From NCBI RefSeq assembly GCF_001437205.1, contig NZ_JQAZ01000006.1:1-64000 (forward strand): a DNA stretch of 64,000 nt. Direction: 5' to 3'. The notes under the pieces were generated by a model. The model was not told where the DNA came from, made no database searches, and saw only the letters and a program-made list of their open reading frames with translations. The DNA is from Lactobacillus selangorensis. Lineage in GTDB: Bacteria; Bacillota; Bacilli; Lactobacillales; Lactobacillaceae. Below are positions 42,444 to 51,157 of this stretch, one piece after another (the stretch's first letter is position 1; each line of letters opens with the position of its first letter). The position numbers and the translations under genes were made by a program.

Positions 42444-43196
42444 CTATTGTGCAGAAGAAACGGAAGATGACGACATCTTCCCATCATCGGTATCTTCACG
42501 TTTTTCTTCGATGGTGTCGAGGTGCTTCAGTTTATCCTGACGTTTCTTGACGGCATCGTAACGTTCATCGAAACTGGCCTGCGAAGTATCATAATGATAA
42601 GTCTGATTGTAACGGGATTCGACTTTGTTGATTGTCTTTTGATAGGTCGGATCTTTGAATTTGAATTGAATCGAAGAAACACGGTAGTGGTTGTCGAATT
42701 TGACGGTGACCTTGCTTAAGGTTTTGTAATGCCGAATGGTGATGATGTCCAAATGCTTTTTGATTTTCTTCAGCTTCTTGGCATTGGTAATCGTGATTGT
42801 ACCATGGTGTTTATACACTTCGGCAACGGTCGTCTTTTTAAAAGCAGCCTTAAAGAAGAAATCGAAGGTGCCGTTGAACTGTTTTGAAACATACTGGTTA
42901 TTATCATTTTCGGTCGTCACATAGACGTGGTGGCCCTTGCGGAGGACCGGATAATAATTATGTTCAGTATCAATTGCCCAGCCCCGATTGGTTTTCTTGT
43001 CATAGCCGATTTGAGTGTAACGGTACATATCGCCTTCCGTAATGGTAATGATCGGTGCCTTGTCCATAATCGTCGTCACCTTGGTGTGATCGGTCGCCGC
43101 TTGCGGTTTTTTAGCAGCTAAGGTATTTGCTGGTGTAATCAATAGGAAACACAAGAAGACGATTCCTATGAACCAGCTGCGTTTCAAGTGTTTCAT
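42444..43196 (-). CDS. Secreted hypothetical protein coupled to a DUF3114-like gene
   Basis: A 250-residue protein with a signal peptide (about 1-28, 'IVFLCFLLITPANTLAA'), a basic middle part with many beta-prone Thr/Val/Ile segments, and a Ser/Asp-rich end. No recognised domain, no wall anchor. Its start overlaps the stop of the upstream gene in ATGA, so the two products are made together. It may be a partner, chaperone or immunity protein of the upstream product (inference). Confidence 0.7.
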   Translation of the reverse strand: MKHLKRSWFIGIVFLCFLLITPANTLAAKKPQAATDHTKVTTIMDKAPIITITEGDMYRYTQIGYDKKTNRGWAIDTEHNYYPVLRKGHHVYVTTENDNNQYVSKQFNGTFDFFFKAAFKKTTVAEVYKHHGTITITNAKKLKKIKKHLDIITIRHYKTLSKVTVKFDNHYRVSSIQFKFKDPTYQKTINKVESRYNQTYHYDTSQASFDERYDAVKKRQDKLKHLDTIEEKREDTDDGKMSSSSVSSAQ

Positions 43197-44395
43197 TTTT
43201 GACTGACCTCCTGCGGACCAAGATAAATTTCAGTGTAACTGTCATAATCAGGAACGGCAAATTTGTTCTTGAGGTCGACTTTGAGCTGATCTTCCAAATA
43301 TTCATCGTCTGGTTTCGGCTTTTGCGGTGTCGACGCCGAAGCTGGTGAAACATCCAAGTCGTAATGAGCGGCTTCATCCAGCGGCGAAGCGTAGTTAAAC
43401 GACTCTGTATCGAGCAACTGCAATTGTTGCTGCTGGGTCAATCCGTTGACGATGTCGGGATTTTCGTTGACATGATGGCCGTTCTGGGACACTTTGAGGA
43501 CGTTCCATTCGGAGACCGTCTTGCCGGTGTGCATGTTGAAAATAAATTCACCATGCATATCGTTGGAGAGAATTTTGTCGTTGACCTGTTTGCTAGGGAG
43601 CTGTCCCAAAACAAATTTGTTATGCAATCTGGAGCTTTCCCCAAAGTACAGGTTGTCGACGTAGCGATTCTGATAGTCCATCATCTGGGCGTAATTGGTT
43701 TTGCCCTTGAAATAGGTATGGATGTAGTGAAGGTCCTGCCGGTCGATCCAATACCGGAATTCGTGGATGGCTTGGTCGCCAGGCACATTCATGCTCAGTG
43801 GGGTCCATGTGCCGTCTTTGCGGCGGTAAATTTTCTGGACCGTCTGAGCAAAATAGGCTAAGAAACTAGAATTCGGCCCTAAATGTGGATAAAACTTGAA
43901 TTGCTGGTTGGTCAGCTGCAGCATCCCGTATTGATCGATTTTGCCGCCGAATTGTTTTTCAATCAGCAGCAGCACTTTTTTACGAGGCTCGTATTGGCAG
44001 GCATGATACATTTTACTGTAGACGGTCGAGCCGATTTCATGTGCTGCCTTAAAATCCTGCTGGGCCGTTTTGACGGTACTCTTTTTGGTATCCAAGAGAT
44101 TGAGATAGGCGGCACAAGCGGCGCCATCCCAACCATCCTTGTTGGCTAAATGTTTGACCTGGCTAGTTAAGGTGGTCGTTAATTTTGAATTGTGCTGATG
44201 CTGCAAGCGAACGGTGCCCTTATCGTCCGCTAAAAAATGGGTCAGATCGGTTTTGATCTGGGCAGCTGAATAAGAATGCCCCTTGGTCGCTGCCAATGCT
44301 TGATAACTTGTGGGTGTCAGGAAATCTTGCAACGTCGCATTCGTCTGCGCCATGATTGTCTGAACATTCACTTGCGGTGGTAGGACTGGTATCAT
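43193..44395 (-). CDS. DUF3114-like protein, possibly toxin-related
   Basis: A 400-residue protein without signal peptide. The C-terminal half ('HEFRYWIDRQDLHYIHTYF', 'GESSRLHNKFVLGQL', 'MHGEFIFNMHTGKTVSEWNVL') resembles DUF3114 proteins of streptococci and lactobacilli, whose role is unknown; I am not certain of the match. The 'HGEFIFN...GK.VSEWNV' segment resembles C-terminal domains of polymorphic toxins. Start 44395 has AGGAGGGGG 8 bases upstream; 11 extra codons upstream have no SD. Promoter candidate TTGACC-N19-TATAAT on the minus strand (44434-44464). Confidence 0.65.
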   Translation of the reverse strand: MIPVLPPQVNVQTIMAQTNATLQDFLTPTSYQALAATKGHSYSAAQIKTDLTHFLADDKGTVRLQHQHNSKLTTTLTSQVKHLANKDGWDGAACAAYLNLLDTKKSTVKTAQQDFKAAHEIGSTVYSKMYHACQYEPRKKVLLLIEKQFGGKIDQYGMLQLTNQQFKFYPHLGPNSSFLAYFAQTVQKIYRRKDGTWTPLSMNVPGDQAIHEFRYWIDRQDLHYIHTYFKGKTNYAQMMDYQNRYVDNLYFGESSRLHNKFVLGQLPSKQVNDKILSNDMHGEFIFNMHTGKTVSEWNVLKVSQNGHHVNENPDIVNGLTQQQQLQLLDTESFNYASPLDEAAHYDLDVSPASASTPQKPKPDDEYLEDQLKVDLKNKFAVPDYDSYTEIYLGPQEVSQK

Positions 44396-44574
44396 CTTGA
44401 CCCCCTCCTTTTCATATTTTGCTTTCAATAATCATTATAAATGGATAAATATGACGGCGGTCAAAAAGGCACTTTTTTGTTAGTTAGCGACTCGATTTCA
44501 TTTGAATCAGCGGCAGTTTCTGTAAAAATTTATGTTACAATTAGTAAGAAAATAGGAAAGCGAGGCACGCAGAC

Positions 44575-45297
44575 GTGAGCACACAACAAGCACCAGTGAC
44601 GATCTATCTTGTTCGTCATGGCAAGACGATGTTGAACACAACGGAACGGACGCAGGGATGGATCGATTCCCCTTTAACACAGGAAGGGATTCAAATTGCT
44701 GAAAATTTAGGACATGGGTTTCGTAAAAATGATTTGCATTTCGATGCGGCCTTTTCCAGTGATCAGGTTCGAGCTGTTAAAACGGCTCGGATTGTGCTGG
44801 ATGCCAATGAACAAACGGATGTGCCGATCAAGCAATTAGCCGGACTCCGGGAAGAGTGCTTTGGTGTTTTTGAAGGTGAAAAAGCCGATCGTGTCGCACA
44901 AGTGCTGTTTCCGCAGTACAAAACATTTGCCGAAGCGATGACAACCGGCAAACTCGGTGTTCGGGAGCTGGCCGATGCAATTGCTGCTTATACCAATGCT
45001 AAAACGCCCGAAGAAGGCGAAAGCTATCAGATGCTTTCGGACCGACTGGATGCGGCGATGAAACAAGTCGGGATGATGGCGCAGGCGCAAGGTGCCCAAA
45101 ACGTACTGGTTGTTTCCCATGGCAATTCCATCTTTGCGTGGCTGGCCAATCAAGGCCTTTCCTACGAAGAAATCGGCTTTTTATATAATGCGAGTGTTTC
45201 GCTCATTGCTTATAAGGATGGGGCATTCAAAGTCGAGGCTGTTAATCAGATGAATTATGTCAACGAAGGTGCGGACGACGCAGCAGGGTTGAATTAA
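44575..45297 (+). CDS. Histidine phosphatase (phosphoglycerate-mutase-like)
   Basis: A 240-residue enzyme with the RHG motif ('YLVRHGKTMLNTTERTQGW'), 'AFSSDQVRAVKTA', 'REECFGVFEGEK' and the second His in 'VVSHGNSIFAWL'. Cofactor-independent of metal; family members dephosphorylate sugar phosphates, alpha-ribazole phosphate or small metabolites. GTG start at 44575, with GCGAGG about 9 bases upstream. Divergent from the DUF3114-like operon. Confidence 0.88.
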   Translation: MSTQQAPVTIYLVRHGKTMLNTTERTQGWIDSPLTQEGIQIAENLGHGFRKNDLHFDAAFSSDQVRAVKTARIVLDANEQTDVPIKQLAGLREECFGVFEGEKADRVAQVLFPQYKTFAEAMTTGKLGVRELADAIAAYTNAKTPEEGESYQMLSDRLDAAMKQVGMMAQAQGAQNVLVVSHGNSIFAWLANQGLSYEEIGFLYNASVSLIAYKDGAFKVEAVNQMNYVNEGADDAAGLN

Positions 45298-45315
45298 AAA
45301 TGAAGGATGTTTTGA

Positions 45316-45340
45316 AAGACTGCCTAGCAGTCTTTTTTTT
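45316..45340 (+). terminator. Terminator after the histidine phosphatase gene
   Basis: AAGACTGC-CTA-GCAGTCTT, then T6. Confidence 0.75.
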
Positions 45341-45354
45341 ATCCGCCGAAAAGG

Positions 45355-45393
45355 ATATACTTTTCATTGTAAAAGTATATGTAATCGGTTTCT
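45355..45393. promoter_or_regulatory. Inverted repeat and cre-like site before the ROK kinase gene
   Basis: ATATACTTTT-CATTGT-AAAAGTATAT (45355-45380) has perfect 10-bp arms. TGTAATCGGTTTCT (45380-45393) follows directly and matches cre at 13 of 14 positions. Probably a specific operator plus CcpA control. Confidence 0.5.
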
Positions 45394-45420
45394 TAATAAA
45401 AACAAAAAGGGGTTTTAACA

Positions 45421-46296
45421 ATGGCAAAGATTGGTGTGATCGATGTCGGCGGGACATCGATTAAATATGGTGTCTGGACAGGCGAGAAAGTCATCAAGCA
45501 GCATTCACTGCCGACGCCGAAGCGTTTGGACAAATACTATCAGCAGTTAACTGCAGAAGTCGATCAAATGAAGGCTGACGATCAAATCGTTGGGGTCGGC
45601 ATCAGCACGCCTGGCGCCGTCAACAAGGAAACGGGGGTCATCGAAGGGGCGAGTGCAATTCCGTACATTCACAATTTTCCGATTCAGCCGGAACTCGTCA
45701 AACGATTCGGGCTGCCCGTAACGCTCGAAAATGATGCCAACTCAGCCGCACTGGCCGAAATGATCGACGGTGCCGGTGCTGACGTTCAAAACGCCTTGTT
45801 CCTCGTTTTGGGGACAGGTGTTGGCGGTGCCGTGATTATCAATGGGCACGTCTTCCATGGTGCGCATCTGTTCGGCGGCGAATTCGGCTATATGCAGATG
45901 GGCGATGGTCAGATTCTCAGTGAAGTTGCCACTCCAGTTGGTGTCGCTAGACATTACAATGAGCGCACTGGCAAAGCGGCGACCGGCGAAGACGTCTTTA
46001 ACTTGGCTAAGCAGGGCGATCTGGTTGCTGCCGAAGAAGTCGAACATTTTTATAAGAATCTGGCTCGGGCCATTTACAATCTGCAGTATGGTTTCGATCC
46101 GCAACGAATCATTCTGGGCGGAGCGGTGTCGCAAAATCCAGATTTGTTACCGAATGTTAAGCGGGAAATGCAGGCAATTTTGAAGCAAGTTGACATTGCA
46201 CCGTTTATGCCGGACGTGGTCACATGCCGTTACCATAATGAAGCCAATTTGCGGGGTGCCGCTGTTGATTTCATGCAGACATATCCGGATAAATAA
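45421..46296 (+). CDS. ROK-family sugar kinase
   Basis: A 291-residue ROK protein with the phosphate loop 'IDVGGTSIKYGVW', 'GISTPGAVN', 'LENDANSAALAE' (catalytic Asp) and 'VLGTGVGGAVIINGHVFHGAHLFGGEFGYM'. The usual zinc-binding Cys cluster is not seen, as in several lactobacillar ROK kinases. It would phosphorylate glucose, fructose, N-acetylmannosamine or a glucoside. AAAGGGG precedes ATG 45421. Monocistronic. Confidence 0.88.
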   Translation: MAKIGVIDVGGTSIKYGVWTGEKVIKQHSLPTPKRLDKYYQQLTAEVDQMKADDQIVGVGISTPGAVNKETGVIEGASAIPYIHNFPIQPELVKRFGLPVTLENDANSAALAEMIDGAGADVQNALFLVLGTGVGGAVIINGHVFHGAHLFGGEFGYMQMGDGQILSEVATPVGVARHYNERTGKAATGEDVFNLAKQGDLVAAEEVEHFYKNLARAIYNLQYGFDPQRIILGGAVSQNPDLLPNVKREMQAILKQVDIAPFMPDVVTCRYHNEANLRGAAVDFMQTYPDK

Positions 46297-46300
46297 GGTC

Positions 46301-46335
46301 AGAAAAAAGCAGCCGCTGACGGCTGCTTTTTTTCT
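46301..46335. terminator. Bidirectional terminator
   Basis: AGAAAAAAGCAGCCG-CTGA-CGGCTGCTTTTTTTCT. Confidence 0.85.
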
Positions 46336-46346
46336 GAATCGTTTCA

Positions 46347-46583
46347 TTAAGCTTCTTTAGCTTGGTGAGCTTGTTTTTTCGCCATTTTCATCCGGGCCAG
46401 ACTGACTACGATTTTGTGGTTCAATTCCATCGCATGGGTCCGATCGGCACTGGCATATTGAGTGATGCTCAGCAAAGCTGAGTTTTCATAAACTTTTTCA
46501 ACGACACCCTCAAAAGGGGCATCCATGTCTTCTTTAACGGAGCAAGTAACTTGGTCACCAATGTGTAATTTTTCTTTTTCCAT
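46347..46583 (-). CDS. DUF2187 (YkvS-like) small protein
   Basis: A 78-residue protein with a small beta-barrel (KOW-like) sequence: 'HIGDQVTCSVKEDMDAPFEGVVEKVYENSALLSI', as in Bacillus YkvS, then a basic tail. Function unknown. The start at 46583 has GAAGGGA upstream; the frame is open for 45 more codons but without an SD. Confidence 0.75.
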   Translation of the reverse strand: MEKEKLHIGDQVTCSVKEDMDAPFEGVVEKVYENSALLSITQYASADRTHAMELNHKIVVSLARMKMAKKQAHQAKEA

Positions 46584-46799
46584 CTTAACAATTCCCTTCA
46601 GTTGCTGGCCTGCATGATCTGAGATACAGGTGCGAGCCAATTGTGAATATGTGCTATGATAATACAGGAAAGCTAAAAAAACAATAGAAAATCGTGTCTT
46701 TTTATGAACCGCTTTCATTTACGGCGAATGAGTTGCGGAATTGTGATCTGACGCCTATTATAAAAGAACGTGATTCGCACGATTATGGAGGGAAATACA

Positions 46800-47156
46800 A
46801 TGGCAGAAGAAAAATTTGTCAGTTTTGATCAGCTGGATGATGCAGCCCAGCAAAAAGTCGTCAGCGACTTTGCAAAATTTTATGTACCGCATTTCAAGGC
46901 CAAAAACTTGGATATCTTGACGCAGGACGATCACAACGGGGATGTCGTCGATATCAATTCTTATTTAAATAATAATGCCACTTTTTCACCAGAAGAATTA
47001 TTGGATGGCGTGATTACGAATCGGGCTGGTAGTTTTAAGCGGCTGCTGACTTACATTACGGATCAGCAGTATGCTCAGGACGGTTCCAGTGTCGCCACAC
47101 CTTGGGAAGAATGGTACTTGCAAAAGACCGTCAACATTCCGCAGGATCGCGGCTAA
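46800..47156 (+). CDS. Hypothetical protein, 118 residues
   Basis: A small acidic soluble protein starting MAEEKFVSFDQL. No recognised domain. GGAGGG precedes ATG 46800 by about 8 bases. It lies 28 bases before the next HAD phosphatase gene and may share its transcript. Confidence 0.65.
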   Translation: MAEEKFVSFDQLDDAAQQKVVSDFAKFYVPHFKAKNLDILTQDDHNGDVVDINSYLNNNATFSPEELLDGVITNRAGSFKRLLTYITDQQYAQDGSSVATPWEEWYLQKTVNIPQDRG

Positions 47157-47184
47157 ACCGGTTTCTAAGGGAGGGAGCGTATAG

Positions 47185-47997
47185 ATGCAGCCTTATCTCA
47201 TTTTTATGGATATCGATGGGACCTTGGTCAATGACCAGAAAAAGGTGACGCCGGCGACACGGCAGGTCATCGAACAACTCCAGGCACAGGGCCATCTTTT
47301 TTATATTGCTTCTGGGCGGATGTATGTGCTGGCCACAGCAATCGCACACTTAGTCAACGACCAAGTCCATGTGATTGCCTCGAACGGCGCTGTTTATGAA
47401 ACCAAGGATGGTCTTCAAGTTGCCCATTTAGGTCGAAAAGCCGTTTTAGCGGCGTATGATGCCGCCGAACGAGCTCATTTGACGGGCCACTTTTTTACCT
47501 TGGATACGGCCTATGATAATCGCAACACGTATTCTGTAGCGGCGTTACGAGCGGCGAACATTGACCGTAATAACACCAATCTCAAGACGATTCAGATTCA
47601 GTCACGGGCGCAGATCGAACGGGTGGCTGATAAAATCATCAACGGCATCATCAGCGATTATAAAAAGCAGATTCAATTGAAGGTGACGCATGCTTATTTG
47701 GGGCGGCAGCACTTGATGAATTTGTCGTCTTCGAATCGGGGCAATATTGAACTGATTCCGTCCCATTACGATAAAGCCGTAGCCGTTCAGGCTATTCAGA
47801 AATTGAGCGGTATTCCGGCTGAACGTACAATTGTGTTTGGCGATGGCATGAATGATACCGGCATGATGCAGGTGGCCGATATCAGCGTTGCGATGGGGAA
47901 TGCACAGCCACGGGTTAAGAAATTTGCACATTATGAAACGACGACCAACAATGAAAATGGGGTCGCAGTGTTTCTGAAAAAATATTTTAAATTGTAA
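47185..47997 (+). CDS. HAD-superfamily (Cof-type) phosphatase, second copy
   Basis: A 270-residue Cof-type HAD hydrolase: 'IFMDIDGTLVND' (motif I), 'IASGRMYVL' (motif II), 'SHYDKAVAVQAI' (motif III Lys), 'VFGDGMNDTGMM' (motif IV). Same length and architecture as 1647-2459 but not a close copy. Likely a cytosolic sugar-phosphate phosphatase. GGGAGGGAG precedes ATG 47185. Confidence 0.9.
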   Translation: MQPYLIFMDIDGTLVNDQKKVTPATRQVIEQLQAQGHLFYIASGRMYVLATAIAHLVNDQVHVIASNGAVYETKDGLQVAHLGRKAVLAAYDAAERAHLTGHFFTLDTAYDNRNTYSVAALRAANIDRNNTNLKTIQIQSRAQIERVADKIINGIISDYKKQIQLKVTHAYLGRQHLMNLSSSNRGNIELIPSHYDKAVAVQAIQKLSGIPAERTIVFGDGMNDTGMMQVADISVAMGNAQPRVKKFAHYETTTNNENGVAVFLKKYFKL

Positions 47998-48037
47998 GCA
48001 AACGGCGCTGGCAAATTTTTTTGTCAGCGCCGTTTGT
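47998..48037. terminator. Bidirectional terminator
   Basis: CAAACGGCGCTG pairs with CAGCGCCGTTTG. Confidence 0.75.
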
Positions 48038-48041
48038 ATGT

Positions 48042-48500
48042 TTAATCTGTCTTTTCAACGATTGGGGTCCGATTTCGTTTGACGGTCATGTCTAATTGGC
48101 TAATGGCGTCTAAATCGGCTTGAATAGCTGTTTTAATTGGCTTTTTTGCGGCGGACCGGTCGGCCATGAAGTCGGCGATTGCTGCGGCATAGTTCCGTTT
48201 GTGTTTAGAATTCAATTCATGCCAGTTGACGTCTTCAAAAAAGGCAACGATCTGGTCATCGAAGGGAATTTTATGCTGTAATAACCAAACGGCAATGATC
48301 GGATATCCAGGGTAGCCTTGCCAATAAGTGGCAGCATCATTCGATGTGTAGGTCGAACCTTGCCATTGAACGAGATACTGCCGTTTTTCATTGGATGACA
48401 AAACGTGAGCTTCATTTTCAGATTGGATTTCGACGTGGCCATCTGCAATGGCACTATAGGCTTCATAAATTTTGATTTGCGGTGGTAATTTTTTCAGCAT
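48042..48500 (-). CDS. Hypothetical protein coupled to the UvrA2-type gene
   Basis: A 152-residue soluble protein ('HVLSSNEKRQYLVQWQGSTYTSNDAATYWQGYPGYPIIAVWLLQHK'). I do not recognise a domain. It starts 1 base after the stop of the UvrA-like gene, with GGAGTG inside that gene's end as ribosome site, so the two are coupled. A link to the ATPase's function is likely, but nothing more can be said. Confidence 0.7.
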   Translation of the reverse strand: MLKKLPPQIKIYEAYSAIADGHVEIQSENEAHVLSSNEKRQYLVQWQGSTYTSNDAATYWQGYPGYPIIAVWLLQHKIPFDDQIVAFFEDVNWHELNSKHKRNYAAAIADFMADRSAAKKPIKTAIQADLDAISQLDMTVKRNRTPIVEKTD

Positions 48501-48501
48501 C

Positions 48502-51042
48502 TTATTTCACTCCAAACTGTTTGAGGTGTTCCTTGAGGTAATGACCAGTGATACTGTTTGGATCAGCGGCGACCTCCTTCGGCGTTCCGGTAGCAACGAT
48601 CTGGCCGCCATGGATGCCGCCTTTAGGACCCATATCGACAATATAATCGGCATTGGACAGCACATCGAGGTCATGTTCGATCGCAATAATAGTGGCACCG
48701 GATTGAATCAGCTGATCGAAGACTTTGACCAGCACTTGAATGTCGAGCGGATGGAGGCCGACAGAGGGTTCATCGAAGACGAAGAGCGTGTCTTTTTGCG
48801 AATGGCCCATGCTGGAGATCAGCTTCAGACGCTGCGCTTCACCGCCGGATAACATCGGCGTACTTTCACCGAGAATCAGGTAACCGAGTCCCATATCTTC
48901 GAGATAGCCCAGAATGCGTTCGATGGACGGTACTTTTTTGAAGACCGGCAGGGCGGCTTCGACGGACAAATCCAAAGCATCGGCGATACTCATTCCGTGC
49001 CATTTCACTTCAAGGGTATCTTGAGCATAGCGTTTGCCGTGACAAGTGGGGCAGACTTCGACCATGTCCGGCAGGTACTGGATGTCAAGCGAGATTGTGC
49101 CGGTCCCATGACAGGTCGGGCAGGCGCCGTCTTTGACGTTGTACGAAAAACGGCTGGCCGTCCAATGCCGTTTCTTGGCTTCGGGCGTGCGGGCATACAG
49201 TTTCCGCAGCGAATCGAGAATGCCGGAGTAAGTGGCAACGGTTGAACGGCTGTTTTTACCGATCGGCACCGAATTGACGGTGACGACATTTTTAATCGGG
49301 CCGGTTTTGAGGTTGGTCACAAATTTAGGTCCCGGCCGATGCTGGCCTTTGGCTTGAATGGCTGGAATCAGGCCATCGAGAATCAGCGTCGATTTACCAG
49401 CGCCGGAAAAACCGCTGACCACATTGAAGCGGCCAATCGGAAATTGGGCCGTCAGATCTTTGATATTGAAACGATCAGTGATGTGCAGCGCCAGTGTGCC
49501 CTCTTTAAAGAGTTCCTTTTCAGGCATAACCGCACGTGTCCGTAGTTGGGCTTTCCCAGTCAGGAAGGGACCAATCAATGATTTGGGACTGGCTTCGATT
49601 TCGGGAACGGTTCCTTGGTCGACGATGGTGCCACCTTCTGCGCCGGCACCAGGGCCGATTTCAATTACATAATCGGCAGCAGCAATCAAACTTTCATCAT
49701 GGTCGACGACAACTAATGAATTGCCTTGCGAGACGAGTGACCGCAATACTTTGATTAACCCATCGACATTGGCAGGATGGAGCCCGACAGACGGTTCATC
49801 GAGAACGTACAGCACCCCAGTGGTCTGGCTGCGCAAGGTCCGTCCTAACTGGATTCGCTGCAGTTCGCCAGTCGATAAAGTATTGCCGGCTCGTGATAGG
49901 GTCAGATAGTCGAGCCCTAAATCAATCATCGGCTGCAGGCTGTCGGTCAATTCGCCAAGCAGATTATCCGCCAACGACTGCATATTTGCCGGCAGCCATG
50001 CTTTGACTTTGGGAATGAAGTCAGCTAATTCGGTCAAGGTCATATCGCTGATCTGAGCAATATTTTTGTCAACTAATAATTGTGTCATCAGTTCTGGTTT
50101 GAAACGACTGCCATGGCAGGTCGGGCAGACATCAAAGGAATAAAATCGATTGAGCTGCTTGATGGTCCGTTCATTGGTGGTCGACTTCATACTGTCTTCG
50201 ACGGCGTTAAAGGCATTTTCGTAAACGGCATGATCCATGTGAAAGACACGGCCGGTTTTGGATGGAATATCCGTTTCGTATTCGTTGCGGGGACCATGCA
50301 GAACAAAATCCTGGTCCTTTTTGCTTAAATCTTGGAACGGTGTATCGATATCAATTCCGGCCGCCTGGGCAATATTGATTACAAAGGTGCGGCCTGGCAG
50401 ATGCCATGATGCAACGGCGCCCTCACGGAGCGTTTTGGTTGGATCGGGAATTAAAAGATCGGCCTTGATTTGGCGGACGGTCCCAGTCCCATCGCAGGTC
50501 GGGCAGGCTCCCTCAGCGTTGAAGGCAAAATCCTCCGCCGAAAAAGCTTCGAAGACGACCCCGCAGACGGGACAAGTAATTTTGCCCATTTGTTCGCCAG
50601 TGAGATCCATCGCATGCGAAATGGCAATCGTCGGCGGAATCTGATGGCCATTGGGACATCTAGGCGAACCGAGCCGTGAGAAGATCAGACGGAGCACATT
50701 GAGACTTTCTGTCATCGTGCCAACGGTTGAACGAATGCTGGGCACAGTTGGTCGCTGCCGCAGCGCTAAGGCTGAGGGCAAGTAACGGACACTATCGACG
50801 TCAGCCTTTTCGACTTGGCTGATTCGGCGCCGGGTGTAAGTCGACAAGGCGTTCAAATAACGGCGCGCCCCTTCGGCATAGAGAACGCCCATAGCTAAGG
50901 ACGATTTGCCGGAACCCGACAAACCGGTGAGCACGACAAAAGCATTTAAAGGAATATTGACATTTAAGTTTTTCAGATTATGAACGTGGGCACCACGAAC
51001 TTCAATCACAGTGGGAATCGTTTCTCGATGTTGAATCGGCAT
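48502..51042 (-). CDS. UvrA2-type ABC ATPase (excinuclease ABC subunit A paralog)
   Basis: An 846-residue tandem ATPase, shorter than UvrA (about 940-950). Two Walker A sites ('GLSGSGKSSLA', 'GFSGAGKSTLI'), two signatures ('LSTGELQRIQLG', 'LSGGEAQRLKL') and two Walker B ('VLYVLDEPSVGLHP', 'LFVFDEPSVGLHP'). Zinc cysteines: 'CPVCG...CPTCDGTG', 'CPTCHGSRF', 'CPTCHGTG...CPTCHGKR'. The length and missing UvrB-binding insert suggest UvrA2, a class linked to drug tolerance or specialised repair. AAAGGAG precedes ATG 51042. Confidence 0.88.
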   Translation of the reverse strand: MPIQHRETIPTVIEVRGAHVHNLKNLNVNIPLNAFVVLTGLSGSGKSSLAMGVLYAEGARRYLNALSTYTRRRISQVEKADVDSVRYLPSALALRQRPTVPSIRSTVGTMTESLNVLRLIFSRLGSPRCPNGHQIPPTIAISHAMDLTGEQMGKITCPVCGVVFEAFSAEDFAFNAEGACPTCDGTGTVRQIKADLLIPDPTKTLREGAVASWHLPGRTFVINIAQAAGIDIDTPFQDLSKKDQDFVLHGPRNEYETDIPSKTGRVFHMDHAVYENAFNAVEDSMKSTTNERTIKQLNRFYSFDVCPTCHGSRFKPELMTQLLVDKNIAQISDMTLTELADFIPKVKAWLPANMQSLADNLLGELTDSLQPMIDLGLDYLTLSRAGNTLSTGELQRIQLGRTLRSQTTGVLYVLDEPSVGLHPANVDGLIKVLRSLVSQGNSLVVVDHDESLIAAADYVIEIGPGAGAEGGTIVDQGTVPEIEASPKSLIGPFLTGKAQLRTRAVMPEKELFKEGTLALHITDRFNIKDLTAQFPIGRFNVVSGFSGAGKSTLILDGLIPAIQAKGQHRPGPKFVTNLKTGPIKNVVTVNSVPIGKNSRSTVATYSGILDSLRKLYARTPEAKKRHWTASRFSYNVKDGACPTCHGTGTISLDIQYLPDMVEVCPTCHGKRYAQDTLEVKWHGMSIADALDLSVEAALPVFKKVPSIERILGYLEDMGLGYLILGESTPMLSGGEAQRLKLISSMGHSQKDTLFVFDEPSVGLHPLDIQVLVKVFDQLIQSGATIIAIEHDLDVLSNADYIVDMGPKGGIHGGQIVATGTPKEVAADPNSITGHYLKEHLKQFGVK

Positions 51043-51105
51043 GAATGAAAGACTCCTTTCCCCTCTATTCTAACGTACTTGATTTGAAATGACATTTTGA
51101 GGTAT

Positions 51106-51135
51106 AAAAAAGCCCATCGTGATTAGCGATAGGCT
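51106..51135 (-). terminator. Terminator of the GRE activase gene
   Basis: AGCCTATCG pairs with CGATGGGCT on the minus strand, then T6. Confidence 0.7.
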
Positions 51136-51157
51136 CTAATCACAATGAGCTCGATTT

